From contig NC_085130.1 of assembly GCF_030269925.1 (NCBI RefSeq), positions 3,732,501 to 3,796,500 on the forward strand: a stretch of DNA of 64,000 bases. The letters are read 5' to 3'. The position numbers and the translations under genes are program-made. Each line of letters opens with the position of its first letter. Position 1 is the stretch's first letter. This document shows, one piece after another, positions 30,465-42,756 of this stretch. The stretch is from Bombyx mori. Taxonomy: Eukaryota; Arthropoda; Insecta; Lepidoptera; Bombycidae. Below the pieces are notes generated by a model. That model was given only the letters and a program-made list of their open reading frames with translations, searched no databases and was not told the origin of the DNA.

Positions 30465-30705
30465 TTATTTTATTGCTTAGATGGGTGGACGAGCTCACAG
30501 CCCACCTGGTGTTAAGTGGTTACTGGAGCCCATAGACATCTATAACGTAAATGCGCCACCCATCTTGAGATAAGTTCTAAGGTCTCAGCATAGTTACAAC
30601 GGCTGCCCCACCCTTCAAACCGAAACGCATTACTGTTTCACGGCAGAAATAGGCAGGGCCGTGGTACCTACCCGTGCGAACTCACAAGAGGTCCTACCAC
30701 CAGTA
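30465..30705 (-). mobile_element. BMC1-type LINE 3' tail
   Basis: Complete reversed tail, attttattgcttagatggg to gtcctaccaccagt. Confidence 0.85.
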
Positions 30706-30892
30706 ATAAAAAATGTCTTATAAATTCGAGGCACGTTTGAGTAATGTTCCAACAAAAAATTGTTAGACACATCATTTTCGACTTCTACTGGCTTAGCCGA
30801 CGATTTTAGCACCCATTTCAAAGATACTTCTAAACGTGCCTAAAATTATTATCTAGCAAATCGATCTATTATTATTTTACGTATGTAAAAAG

Positions 30893-31322
30893 TCGTCGTG
30901 GCCTAAAGGATAAGACGTCCGGTGCATTCGTGTTGAACGATGCACCGATGTTCGAATCCCAGGCGGGTACCAATTTTTCTAATGAAATACGTACTCAACA
31001 AATGTTCACGATTGACTTCCACGGTGAAGGAACAACATCGTGTAATAAAAATCAAACCCGCAAAAATTATAATTTGCGTAATAACTGGTGGTAGGACCTT
31101 TTGTGAGTCCGCGCGGGTAGGTACCACCGCCCTGCCTATTTCTGCCGTGAAACAGTAATGCGTTTCGGTTTGAAGGGTGGTGCAGCCGTTGTAACTATAC
31201 TGAGACCTTAGAACTTATATCTGAAAGTGGGTGGCGCATTTACGTTGTAGATGTCTATGAGCTCCACTAACCACTTAACACCAGGTGGGCTGTGAGCTCG
31301 TCCATCGAAGCAATAAAAAAAA
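30893..31322 (+). mobile_element. tRNA-derived SINE with BMC1-type tail, best full-length copy
   Basis: Head gtcgtcgtggcctaaaggat (A-box-like TGGCCTAAAGGA), B box GTTCGAATCCC at 30951-30961, then aatttttctaatgaaatacg, the linker aaaaattataatttgcgtaa, and a complete BMC1 tail ending in 11 A. Sharing a partner LINE's tail is the usual way SINEs recruit LINE RT. Confidence 0.85.
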
Positions 31323-31673
31323 AAGGTTTTCATCTGTATTTTTTGGGTGTGTATCTCCTCAAACCTCCTCAAAAATGTAATCCCGATCACATAATAAATC
31401 TACGAAGCGAAACGTATAAGATATATATCCGGTGGCCTCACCGATACATGTAAGTCTAATCTTGGGCTTGTGCAACTCAATAAAACTCGCCCCATGTCAT
31501 ATTTCTCTATCGGAAACTGTCGAAGAACGAAATAAAACACATTGACGTTACAGAAAGAAATGCGATTCGGACTTTCGAGGTAATAGCTGATTTTGTTAGG
31601 GGCATGGAGGTTTCAAAGGAAATTGCAAAAGCGAAATTTCGCCTTTTCGCCTCAAAAGTGTACAATTTCCAAA

Positions 31674-32417
31674 AATATTCGAAATTGAGTTAATACGCGT
31701 AAACATTTGGTATCACCAGTATTTTTCTCATGAATACTGTCAAAGGAGCGTAGATTAGTTTTAGATAAAAAAAAAATTAGTTTATCTATGTTTTGGCTAC
31801 TATTAACAGAATTAATACATAATTTTATCTTGCTTTAAAAGACAGATAATGTAACTGCTAAAAAATCTATATATTAATACGTGAAGCAGAAACTTTGTAT
31901 CCCTTTTTACGAAAATTGCGCGGACGAAGGAGTATGAAATTTTCCACACTTATAGAGAATACAGAGAAGAAGTGCACAATGCTAATATTTTTTTAAAATA
32001 ATGCATAAAAGATACATTAAATCAATAAAGAAAACATTACACACACTACATACCATGTATTTGACGCACACACGCATGCATACTATTTATTGTCAAACTT
32101 TTGTTCTTGACGTCTCTTGTCAAATTGAGAATAGATTCAATATTATTTGTCTTTGTTAATATTTTTATAGTGTAGTCTTGGCGAAATTTGTGATTATAGA
32201 AGTATAAAATACAATCATAATAGTGTACAAACTTACAATTCCAATTAATTATAGTCGAATTTCGACTACTGCGGGACCTCTAGTAAAAAATAAATGTTGC
32301 AAATATGATTAATATTAAAAATATTACATGTTAAACCTTTAAAACACTCTCCTGCAAAATTAGTAGGTTTTGAGATTATACAGTTTTAATGCGAGAAGAC
32401 GATTTGTACGATGATGT
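31674..32417 (+). repeat. dispersed repeat split by a Helitron
   Basis: Outside the Helitron at 31867-32283 this matches 49655-49945 nearly end to end: gaaattgagttaatacgcg, tttatctatgttttggctac, then tttaaaacactctcctgcaa and tgagattatacagttttaat. Nature of the host repeat unknown. Confidence 0.75.
31867..32283 (+). mobile_element. Lep1-like Helitron (type A), complete
   Basis: TCTATATATTAATACGTGAA to gggacctCTAG followed by T. A terminal stem-loop agTCGAAtTTCGAct sits about 12 bp before CTAG, the classic Helitron 3' hairpin. About 417 bp, no coding sequence. Copies at 34530, 37055 and 53505 are over 90% alike by eye; 52074 is more diverged. Confidence 0.9.
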
Positions 32418-32472
32418 TAGAGAGCTTAGAGAAGAGTTCGTTGTTATAGCTTAAAGCGAAATTAATAAGTGT

Positions 32473-32692
32473 TTTATTTTTATTTTATTGCTTAGATGGG
32501 TGGACGAGCTCACAGCCCACCTGGTGTTAAGTGCTTACTGAAACCCATAGACATCTACAACGTAAAATGCGCCACCCACCCTGAGATATCAGTTTTAAGG
32601 TCTCAGTATAGTTACAACGGCTGCCCCACCCTTCAGACCGAAACGCATGCACGAATGCACCGAACGTGTTATCCTTTAGGCCACGACGACTT
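32473..32692 (-). mobile_element. tRNA-derived SINE with BMC1-type tail, internal deletion
   Basis: Jumps from the BMC1 box cagaccgaaacgcatg directly to the head cacgaatgcaccgaacgtgt, losing about 190 bp, and ends ctttaggccacgacgac. Confidence 0.8.
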
Positions 32693-32724
32693 GAAAGTTT
32701 AAGTGTTCGACTTCAAGTGTTCTT

Positions 32725-33070
32725 CTTTTTCTCCACCTTATCCCATTAGGTGGGGTCGGCACAGCGAATTTTTCTATATCTCTTCTATCAGCCGTCATCT
32801 CAACACTCACTCCTCTCTCTGTCATATCGTCATTCACACACTCCATCTAAGTCTTCTTCGGTCGACCTCTTCCCCCTCTATCTTGCACTACCATTTCCAT
32901 ACATCTCCTAGTCACGTGCATCTTCTCTCTACGCATCACATGTCCATACCACGCTAACAGCTATTTAATTTATTAATTACTGGGGCTATTTTCACGCTTC
33001 CTCTTCCTCATTTTGTCCATTCTTGTCACTCCACAAATCCATCTCAACATTCGCATCTCTGCCGCATGCA
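32725..33070 (-). mobile_element. RTE-like LINE ORF2 C-terminal region, decayed
   Basis: Parallel to 10700-11060: minus-strand codons for RMLRWICGVTRMDKMRKR and WYGHVMRREKMHVTRR, then GRGRPKKT. Interrupted near 32965 by AT-rich bases. Confidence 0.65.
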
Positions 33071-33079
33071 CAAGTGACT

Positions 33080-33300
33080 ACTATATTATTGTTGATAGGA
33101 CATCTTGTGAGTCCGCACGGGTAGGTACCACCGCCCGGACTATTTTTGTCATGAAGCAGTAATTCATCTCGGATTGAAGGGAAAACTTGAAACTCACGGC
33201 TCTAGCTGAATGACAGTATTGTTGTTGATGTCTATGGGCTTTGGTAACCACTTAATACCAGGTGGGTCGTGAGCTCGTTCAACAACTTAAGCAAAAAAAT
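33080..33300 (+). mobile_element. BMC1-type LINE 3' tail, diverged
   Basis: gttgataggacatcttgtga to aacaacttaagcaaaaaaat; the middle gagaccttag box is lost. Confidence 0.75.
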
Positions 33301-33395
33301 ATATGTAAAATCTTATTTTTTTTTTTACAATTTTCATTCATCTCATATACAACCGCATAAATTTTGTCAATATCGATTTTGGTAATCTGTATCTA

Positions 33396-33647
33396 TCTAT
33401 ACTAATATATAAATCTACAGTGGTTTTTACGGATGTTCCGTTATAACTACTGAACCGTGCATCCAATTGACTTGAAACTTGGTATCCATGTAGAAAATAC
33501 ACGTACTTAATGGATAGGCCAATATTTATATGAATGTTGGACTCTCTACACCAGTTGCGGGGGCGTTAATGATGAGAATCTTTGTGGGGGTGAGAAATTA
33601 TAATTTAAATTTAAATATTGCCCAGCGAAACGGACAGGTACAGCTAG
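33396..33647 (+). mobile_element. short Helitron (type B), longest copy
   Basis: TCTATACTAATATATAAATC to gacaggtacagCTAG. Retains ccagttgcgggggcgttaat, also seen reversed at 5165. Confidence 0.85.
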
Positions 33648-33759
33648 AGTATGTATAAGTAAGTATAGATCATTTAAAAACAAACCCTCAAATATTTACT
33701 TCTTTTTAGCATTTACTTTTGTTTCAAATAGTTACATACGACATATCACAATCATCGTT

Positions 33760-34103
33760 CCCGATCCTGCGGACAGAATGGAAAGCAGTCGACGTCGCCC
33801 AAAACACGTCATCTCGGATCCTCCCGATCCACTAACGGTGCTTTTAGGTACTTCAAGCACCGGTCACCGTTCTTGTCGAACCCGTCGCTTGCGACGAAGG
33901 GCTCGACGAGTAAATTAACTCTCAGACACAGCCCACTGAGTTTCTCGCCGCATCTTCTCAGTGGGTCGCGTTTCCGATCCGGTGGTAGATTCTGCGAAGC
34001 ACGGCTCTTGCTAGGGTTCGTGTTAGCAACGTCATCAGGTTTGAGCCTCGTGAGTTCATCTACTAGTTAGGGTTACGCTGGAATAGCCTCTCAAGGCTAT
34101 CAA
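33760..34103 (+). mobile_element. Bm1-type SINE, near full length
   Basis: gatcctgcggacagaatgga to tagcctctcaaggctatcaa. The final ggtagg-poly(A) is missing. Confidence 0.85.
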
Positions 34104-34529
34104 ATCGAAACACAAACGAACGCTCAAACAAAAACAAAAACCGGGACATTAAAGAGCTCGCCGGCTTTATCGTGCGTTCCGCGACATGTGTAAAAAGGAA
34201 GCTAAAAATAAAAAGAAAAACGCGCCTGCTGGCCAAAGCAGATAATGTCAATTAAGCAAGATGTATGGTCTATTTCGTAAACTAACCGAACACCACGGTT
34301 TCTTTGCGACCTTCACAATATAAGGCCGCTACCTGCGATTTATATGTTTAGATATGAAAGTAGAGGAAAATTGTGTCTTGGTAATTTTCCAGGTGACATA
34401 AAAATAATATATTTTTATCTATTTTTTTTTTATCGCCATTCGTTTCTCGATCTATTAAACTACATGTTTTATCCAGGATATCGAGAGAGGAATCTACACA
34501 GTTGATTAGCGACTTCGTTTTAATGTCTA

Positions 34530-34950
34530 CTAGAGGTCCCGCAGTAGTCGAAATTCGACTATAATTAATTGGAATTGTAAGTTTGTACACTATTATGATT
34601 GTATTTTATACTTCTATAATCAAAAATTTCGCCAAGACTACACTATAAAAAATATAACTAAAGACAAACAATATTGAATCTATTCTCAATTTGACAACAG
34701 ACGTCAAGAACAAAAGTTTGACAATAAATAGTGTGCATGCGTGTGTGCGTCAAATACATGGTATGTAGTGTGTGTAATGTTTTCTTTATTGATTTAATGT
34801 ATCTTTTATGCATTATTTAAAAAAAAAAAATAGGCATTGTGCACTTCTTCTCTATATTCTCTATAAGTGTAGAAAATTTCATACTCCTCCGTCCGCGCGA
34901 TTTTCGTAAAAAGGGATACAAAGTTTTTGCTTCACGTATTAATATATAGA
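34530..34950 (-). mobile_element. Lep1-like Helitron (type A), complete
   Basis: Reversed: CTAGAGGTCCCGCAGTAG at 34530 to cttcacgtattaatatatAGA at 34950. Confidence 0.9.
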
Positions 34951-35135
34951 TTGGCTATGATAACTATTTCAGCTTAAGCCTGCAAGCTCTTATACTCAGT
35001 TTTAATGGGGAGAATTTAACGAGTCTCCAATGAACAATAAAGTTTTTGTCAAGTTCCCGCTAAAAAGTCAATTTTATTCTTGCCATAGAACATTTATAAT
35101 GCAAACGTACTAGATGTACTTGTGGCGACTGCAAA

Positions 35136-35295
35136 TGTTCACCGACAGACTATGGGCAGCATTAACATTAACCAAAATTAAAAACACTTGACAAAGACAC
35201 TTTGTTTCTAAACAAAAAACCCGCCAAAATTAAAAGCAGTTGACCACAGACTATAATACTGTGTTAGTTAATGCTGCCATAGTCTGTAGGTAAAT
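35136..35295 (+). mobile_element. MITE-like element with long inverted ends
   Basis: cagactatgggcagcattaa near 35146 is mirrored by ttaatgctgccatagtctg near 35269. About 160 bp, no ORF, family unknown. Confidence 0.65.
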
Positions 35296-35329
35296 ATTTC
35301 TAGTCGAAATTTAACACCGAATATGGTAG

Positions 35330-35590
35330 TAATAACCGATCGTGGGGCGTTGTATGAGTCCACACGAGTAGGTATCGTCACCCTGCCTATTTCTGCCGTG
35401 AAGCCGTAATGCGTTTCGGTTTAAAGGGTGCGGAAGCCGTTGTATTGTTAAAACCGATTGTGAAAACTGAGACCATACAACTGATGTCTCAAGGTGGGTG
35501 GCGGAATTTACGTTGTAGATTTCTATAGGCTCCAGTAACCACTTAACACCGGGTGGGGCTTGAGCTCGACCACCACCTAAGTAATAAAAA
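35330..35590 (+). mobile_element. BMC1-type LINE 3' tail
   Basis: cgatcgtggggcgttgtatg to ccacctaagtaataaaaaaa; carries an extra 18 bp after gccgttgta. Confidence 0.8.
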
Positions 35591-35939
35591 AATCGTATTT
35601 CTTGCTGTAAGCGATAATTTCCTCTTTCACTGTGAGAATATTTAGGTCAGTTTGATATTGTTGCTTATGTAATGCGGTATTCTTAGCATTGTTCTTATAG
35701 TTGTATTTTTTAAACCTTTCAAGGATCTCGACATGGTTAATGCTGGCCATTCCCCAAAGCTGTAACTTATTAAATGGTATTATTAGATGGTATAAAAATT
35801 ATTAAATGGTATAGAAATTAAATCCTACAATAAAAGATGAAGATGTCACTGGACATCTAACTGTGTTCATATCATTATTAAGATTAAAATCAGCTAAAGG
35901 AATAGCTCATTGTTAACTGAAACAGATCGCTACGTGACG

Positions 35940-36185
35940 CTTACTGGTGGTAATACCTCTTGTAAGTCCGCACGGGTAGGTACCACCACCCTGCCTATTT
36001 CTGCCGTGAAGCAGTAATGCGTTTAGGTTTGAAGGGTGGGGCAGCTGTTGTAACTATACTGAGACCTTAGAACTTATATCTCAAGGTGGGTAGCGCATTT
36101 ACGTTGTAGATGTCTATGGGCTTCAGTAACCACTTAACACCAGGTGGGTTATGAGCTCGTCCATACATCTAAGCAATAAAAAATT
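35940..36185 (+). mobile_element. BMC1-type LINE 3' tail
   Basis: cttactggtggtaatacctc to catctaagcaataaaaaat; complete. Confidence 0.85.
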
Positions 36186-36640
36186 AAAAATAGAAAATAA
36201 TAATACTAATTAATAACTGTATATTTTCTTATCGAGATTGAGCGAACGGGCTCTTTCCAATTTTCCTATTAAATAAAGTTTTAACCATCCTCCGGTATCG
36301 ACGGGAAGTACCTACACACTAACGATTTTATGGCCCGTTAATAATGAAGTCATAAAATTAATTACATTTTTATTATTGCGGACCGTTAAAACGGGTCGTT
36401 AATAACTTTAAAGACTGTCGTCTCTTTAGACTTTATTTTACAGCGTTAGTTTAACCATTTCGTGGTTTATTAATAAACTTAAGGGATTGATTGGTTAAGT
36501 TGGTCTCCGATTGAGATTGTCTCGTGAGAGCTTCGAACCGGGTAATTGAGGAGATTGGGAACTGGTATTTTCTCGGTCTAAAGCCCGCAGATGATGTTCA
36601 AGAGGTTGAAGACACATCTGCTGACAATGGACCGTCTATT
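36186..36640. other. no gene seen
   Basis: AT-rich, with imperfect inverted blocks (gcccgttaataatg and gggtcgttaataac) and a run of TAAT motifs near 36340-36370. No ORF, splice pair or repeat partner in the window. Confidence 0.3.
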
Positions 36641-36712
36641 GCCGTATAAGCAGACGAGAATACAGTCCACCTGATGATGAGTGGCTACCGTCGCTCACGG
36701 TCGATTGAAGAT
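36640..36712 (-). mobile_element. CR1-like LINE 3' tail fragment
   Basis: tattgccgtataagcagacg, then ccacctgatgatgagtggct. Only the last 70 bp of the tail. Confidence 0.65.
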
Positions 36713-37054
36713 AGAGCACATATTACCTATTATCCAATATCTATTATGCACTTTCTATAATAATAATAGAATGAAAACCGAATTGCAGTTTTAGTTCCCT
36801 GAATGAAATTCAAACTAGATTTTCCGAAACTCATACTCGTTTAAGAGTAAAAGCTTCAGTTTCGCCTGGATACGACCGACGGTTCAGCCTAATTTCATAA
36901 TCTTCATTTTCCACCGCCGAATCGCTTTGAGCTTTTGGATCAAGTCCAAAAATGAAATGGGGACACCACGCTTTCTCTAAAGTCAAGAACATCTAGATTT
37001 TGATTTCATTAAGACATTGTCTGACGTATTAACGTTAATCAACATTATTAGTAA

Positions 37055-37466
37055 TCTATATATTAATACGCGAAGCAAAAACTTTGTATCCCTTTTTACG
37101 AAAATTGCGCGGACGGAGGAGTATGAAATTTTCCACACTTATAGAGAACATAGAAAAGAAGTGCACAATGCTAATATTTTTTTAAATAATGCATAAAAGA
37201 TACATTAAATCAATAAAGAAAACATTACACACACTACATACCATGTATTTGACGCACACACGCATGCATACTATTTATTGTCAAACTTTTGTTCTTGACG
37301 TCTGTTGTCAAATTCAGAATAGATAAAATATTGTTTGTCTTTGTTAATATTTTTTATAGTGTGGCGAAATATGTGATTATAGAGGTATAAAATACAATCA
37401 TAATAGTGTACAAACATACAATTCCAATTAATTATAGTCGAATCTCGACTACTGCGGGACCTCTAG
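37055..37466 (+). mobile_element. Lep1-like Helitron (type A), complete
   Basis: TCTATATATTAATACGCGAA to gggacctCTAG|T; flanks A and T as expected. Confidence 0.9.
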
Positions 37467-39906
37467 TAAATTGTAAATGCGTGAAGTATAAAAAAAGCGA
37501 ACTAAAATACAAATTAAACTTTTTAATCCTGACTACCCTCTATTTTAATTCTGGTCAGGATTTTAGACCATATTAATGAAATGATGGCTTATATGTGCAA
37601 TCTTCGAAGTAAATCGATCGAGAACTTGAAGCTTAAAATAAGTTTAAACATTCCCTTATACAGATAGAGCGGAAACTAATAAAAGCGTGCTAAAAAGCAG
37701 ATGTTATTTTTTTACGCTAAATATCCAGTTATGGGCAGCTCTAATCAAACCATTAATAAAACTGGGATTCATTATTATATAAAATCTTCGTCTAAATATT
37801 CTTCCTGTTCTATCTTTATATCTTTCTAATAGTGTATCTTTCTATTCATGATTGTTCCATTGAAAATTGGCAGAGCAATCGAAGTTAAATAAAAGCCTAA
37901 AAATTAACAATATCTATAATATATTGGAAAGAAGAGGGTTTGTCACTTTGTCTTTTCTGCCTCCAATTAATATTTTATGTTTTTTTACTAAATGATAATT
38001 TATTGTTCGGACTAGATATAATAAAGGCTACATTTTATAACGAATACAAGATGTTACAAGACTTTAGAATTGCTAAATTAACGCGATCCAACAGAAATGT
38101 GCCAGTAGACAAAACCAAATTTTCAATTTTCGTAGAGAGCTTTTTTTATTTTTTTTGGTTATCCAACTTCGCTCGGCAGCGTAGCCACACCGCAAAACGG
38201 TTTGTGTTTCATTCCAATAAAGGTATGCAAATTGGAAAGGTTTAAAAATGGAATAGCTTAATAAGTCAGGGATCCTAGATGTTTTTTTGGAAGAAAAAAA
38301 AAACTGTCAAATTCCTTTTTACAATTACTCTCGCGAAATTGGTAAATAATTTAAAATTCGCCAAATTAAATCCAAAAAATTGTAGTATACCAATCGTAGT
38401 ATTATATTAGGAAACATTTGAAGGACTCCAAGCTATGATGATTTCTTTTGTTAGACGCGCAAATGTGCAATATGTGCTCTGACTCCCGATATAAAATTCT
38501 GCTAAATACAATTGGATTCTATTATTATTATTTTTCCAAAATAAATCTCATTATTTATTATCTGTATCATAAGCTTTCTTCTTTTGGGCGCTGTGAAATA
38601 TGTATATGGTAATGTGGTGAAAAATATGCAGCCTCATTGTCTGAGTATTTGCATTAACGTACTGTCATCACCAACTAGTGGTAGTACCACAATCCTGTTT
38701 ATATCTACTGAGGTTCCCGTGAAGCAGTCATGTGCTCTGTACTGAAGATTGTAGGACCGTTATAATAGAAGTAAGACTGTGATCAAAAGTCTCAAGTCAT
38801 TGCTTTACGACATTTTGAAATTAGAAAATCTATTTAATATAGGTCCATCGAGGGCACATGGGGCCTTCTAGAGCGCTATAAAATTACCTCAAAGAATAAT
38901 GTACACACAATACACTTAATCATGTAGTAAAACATTACGAAATAATCACCAACATTTTATTTATAGGTAAAATAAAAATCACATTGTCTGCGCCCCAGAC
39001 GATATAAAATCAACAATTAATTCACAATTAGGACGGCAATACGTCGCCACTATAAAATATATGCCTCATTTCACGAATCACGCTACCACAGACAATTAAA
39101 AATAAATTAAGTTTGTGGCGGGAAAGTTGACGTCTGTGATTCAAAATGGTGTCGGTATTAACTTTCAGATGGCTGCTTTGTGTGTTTGAAATATTATTAT
39201 CTTCGGTTTGTTTTTTTTTCTAATACTAATAAAAGCGTTTTGTTAATGTATTACAATTCAATTATATTTAAAACTATGATATCCATTTCAAAAATTTTAA
39301 CGAGTATGATACTTATTAAAATAACATGAAATATGGTGATATATGCAAAAGAAAATTATCCGTAACTATTAATATTAGGATAACTTAATTTTAGCTCACG
39401 GCTTATAAAAAAATTGGCCTTTTTAAAATTAAAACTTGAAATATTGGATCAAAGCAATGACCCGACAAAACAAAAACACGGCCGGGAGTAAAATGTTGCC
39501 ACATCAAAAAATAACATCGAAGACGCGATAAAAACATAATCGCGTCGTAAAATAAAAATTCGGATAACACGTTTTTAAATTTTTATCATCAGTTATAAAT
39601 TACAAATGAACATTTCATATTCAAATATGCAAAACGAGGAAAAATTGAGTTGTAAAATATGCTCCGGAGTGGGTTCGCATATCGAGAAATGTATTCGGAT
39701 GAAAATTGCATGCGTTTTTTCGGTAACAAGCCTGGATTTATGAGTTTTTTTTTGCTTTACTTTCTTTTGCATGCCGCCGCCTCTGAAGATACCGATCGCT
39801 TTATGCTATAAAGAAGCAATATAGATAATTCGTTTAGGCATTTACAAAAATAGCAGCGTTTATATCGCCGTCCGAATTTACTTTTGGTTCTCTCTGGATG
39901 GATTCA
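37467..39906. other. AT-rich stretch without recognised genes
   Basis: The longest quiet part. A 101-codon frame at 37940-38245 is low in complexity (poly-Phe, Tyr) and I do not accept it. 38660-38800 looks like a very old BMC1 tail (gtggtagtaccacaatcctg, gtgaagcagtcatg). 39100-39150 has a small GC-richer island (tttgtggcgggaaagttgac). Nothing else stands out. Confidence 0.4.
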
Positions 39907-40100
39907 TTCTTGTTCGCTGTGTTTCTCGCCGGATCTTCTCGGTGGGTCGCGATTCCGATCCGATGGTAGATTCTGCGAAGCACTACTCTTGCTAGGGCGA
40001 GTGTTAGCATATTCTCTCAGGTTGAGCCCATGAGCTCACCTACCCGTCCGCGCCTAACTGGAATAACCTTTTAGGCTACCAGCGAACAGGTAGGGAAAAA
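39907..40100 (+). mobile_element. Bm1-type SINE, 5'-truncated
   Basis: gtgtttctcgccggatcttc to ggtagggaaaaaa. Confidence 0.8.
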
Positions 40101-40114
40101 AGGACCACTTAGTA

Positions 40115-40270
40115 GGTGATTTAATAAATTTTGTTCATCTTGTGGGTGAGCAACTAACCGCAAGAGCGTTGACCGCTTACTCTTCCTTCAACTATTAATC
40201 CTTCCAACGAGCTTTCATTACGGATGATATGTCCAAACATCTTAAGGATTCGCACTTGCACAATCGACGA
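40115..40270 (-). mobile_element. RTE-like LINE ORF2 debris
   Basis: The minus strand reads VRILKMFGHIIRNESSLEGL, as in R.L..fGHi.R.d...le.l.v.G of RTE-type LINEs; compare 59680 on the plus strand. Confidence 0.6.
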
Positions 40271-40794
40271 AAATCTATGTGTGATTTGGAGCTCATACAA
40301 GATGGTAACATGAGTGCGAAATAATTTTATAACTTCCCTCTAATATTCTGGTAAAAAGAGTTGAAATCAATCGTTATTTCGGTTTTGCCTGTTGTTTTTG
40401 GTTTTTAAACTAACACGGTCTTTTATAATACATAATATAATTTGACAAACAAAAATATGAATATCATCCGCTAGTGAACATACGTTTTGTTGTTAGAACC
40501 GAAGTGACCAATTATGCTGATAAATCCTTAAATGAATAAACACTATGCTTGAAGCAACTTTGCATAACAACATCCATCAATTGACCAGTAATAAGAAAAT
40601 GAGAGGCTGTCTGGTAGCTTATCGTCGATATATCGCAAATTCAGTAATCACACTAAGATCTTAAATATACTGTCGAGCATCTACTTCATCTACATAACGC
40701 ATGTGTTGTTCGTTCCGTTTTTTTTGTTCGCCACTGCAATTTGCGTTCTCCAGTGCAAAAAAATCAGAAGGGATGAGATCGATTGGTGCATTTT

Positions 40795-40980
40795 AAGCTA
40801 TTGCATAACTTTTATCGCGGGCTTTGAGCGCGGCGAACGAATCAAGAAATTCCGTAACGAAAATAAAACCTAGCACCCCCACTCCGCCTACCATGTAACT
40901 CGCGTTAACACATTCACACGTTGCGCTTGTGTTGTGTAGTGTAGTGTTTGTTTTGTCGTGCGCACATAACCTATGTTGCA
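40795..40980 (+). repeat. second copy of the element at 12714, left part only
   Basis: aagctattgcataacttttatcgcgggctttg to tgttgcgcttgtgt. Starts in TTAA. Confidence 0.6.
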
Positions 40981-41539
40981 AGCCAGATTTTATTTCTTTT
41001 TACTTGTGTTTTTTATGTATCTTTTTAGCCTGTGATGTGTATTGTGAGAATAAATAATCTTAAGAAAGAAATTGGACTAAATAATAACAGTAAGGAAATA
41101 ACGGGAAAAACCAAGGAGGGGCGTCTCATTCCCTCGTACCTGCCCTCTAGTAAATAATCATTAACTTTGTATTTTGTAATATGCTCTCTGGCAAAAACGA
41201 TAAATCGCCAACAATATTTACAATGCTCCCATGAAAACTTTTCATTATAAATTGTAAGCGAAACGTATTTCAAATAGTTTGCATTTCTAAATCGTATCGT
41301 GAATTAATAAATATAGCCGTTTACAAAATCTAAAATTGCAAATGGCCGCAGTTTCGGTTTTACCAATTTACTTTTCTAAATTCAATACCCGCCTATTGGT
41401 TTTCGGAATTCCGTGGCCATGTATTTTATTAAACGGAAAACCCAGTATTTATTGTCAATAGTTGCTATAGTTAAATATGTGCTCGGATTCAGGGTCAATA
41501 TTAGGATCGGTGGTTTCTTCGGTGGTCTCTGGTGATTTT

Positions 41540-41665
41540 TTTTTATTGCCCTTGTAGGCAGACGAGCATATGGTCCACCTGATGCTGAGTGGTTACCGTA
41601 GCCCATGGACTTCAGCAATGCCAGGGGCAGAGCCAAGCCACTGCCTACCGCTTAATACTTGCAAA
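41540..41665 (-). mobile_element. CR1-like LINE 3' tail
   Basis: ttttattgcccttgtaggca to ccactgcctaccgctta. Confidence 0.8.
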
Positions 41666-41689
41666 GCTGGTGATTACTGGCAATCCGTT

Positions 41690-41835
41690 GGTCTGGTCAG
41701 ATCCAAAACACCTTCGATTTCACCGTCGTTGATGCTTTCGTAATAAACGAAGACAGGACGGGTCGTACAGCATTAAGGAAAGTAAAAGCCCTTGATAGAG
41801 GCGGTTACGACCCTCAGAAATGAGGAGCACGACTT
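41690..41835 (+). mobile_element. RTE-like LINE 3' end
   Basis: aagcccttgatagaggcggt, then tacgaccctcagaaatgagg and gcacgac, followed by A's. Confidence 0.6.
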
Positions 41836-41917
41836 AAAAAAAGGGGGGTTCGCTTTAAACATTTGAGATATCTTCGACCACATGCCTAAAAGTGCAAACA
41901 ATTTTTTTTTCCATAAA

Positions 41918-42359
41918 TTTTTATTTATTTATTGCTTAGATGTGTGGACGAGCTCACAGCCCACCTGTTGTTAAGTGGTTACTGGAGCCGATTGACATCT
42001 ACAACGTAAATGCGCCACACACCTTGAGATATAAGTTCTAAGGTCTCAGTATAGTTACAACGGCTGCCCCACCCTTCAAACCGAAACGCATTACTGCTTC
42101 ACGGCAGAAACAGGAGGGGCGGTGGTACCTACCCGTGCGGACTCACAAGAGATCCTACCACCAGTAATTACGCAAATTATAATTTTGCGGGTTTGATTTT
42201 TCTTACACGATGCTATTCCTTCACCGAGGAAGTAAATCGTGAACATTTGTTAAGTACGTATTTCATTAGAAAAATTGGTACCCGCCTGCGGGATTCGAAC
42301 ACCGGTGCATCGCTAGATACGAATGCACCGGACGTCTTATCCTTTAGGCCACGACGACT
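41918..42359 (-). mobile_element. tRNA-derived SINE with BMC1-type tail, full length
   Basis: Reversed copy parallel to 30893-31322, with an intact B box (GGGATTCGAAC at 42291-42301) and head end ctttaggccacgacgac. Confidence 0.85.
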
Positions 42360-42756
42360 TCAATTATACAGAACCTTTCAAGGCGCGTTATCTGTCACGC
42401 GTACGCCTTTTTTGTTTTTTTTGTTTTAACTAAACCATTGTAAAATCAATTCACTGTAGTATCGAACACAATATTTTGATACGACCAACATTGAAGTTAA
42501 ATATGGACGAGATTCAAATATGGTTGTCGCTAAACAAACTCATTTCTAACAATTTCGGCAGTGAGCTAGTTCAAATGCTTCCGGCTGAATAGTTAGTTAC
42601 ACTAGATGGTTTAAATTTAATGTGTAATAAGGGCTTCGAGGGAAAATCAAGGGAAATCCACGTAGTAATTCTGTTAATTCTGGATCATTGCGAAGTTCAT
42701 AAGGACCTCAACATGAACGATGGTGTACGCCTTCAGTCATGAGCTCAAAGTCTCAA

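Noticed and set aside
37940..38245. 101-codon plus-strand frame
   Set aside because: Low-complexity Phe/Tyr/Leu composition typical of AT-rich non-coding DNA; no splice or promoter signals.
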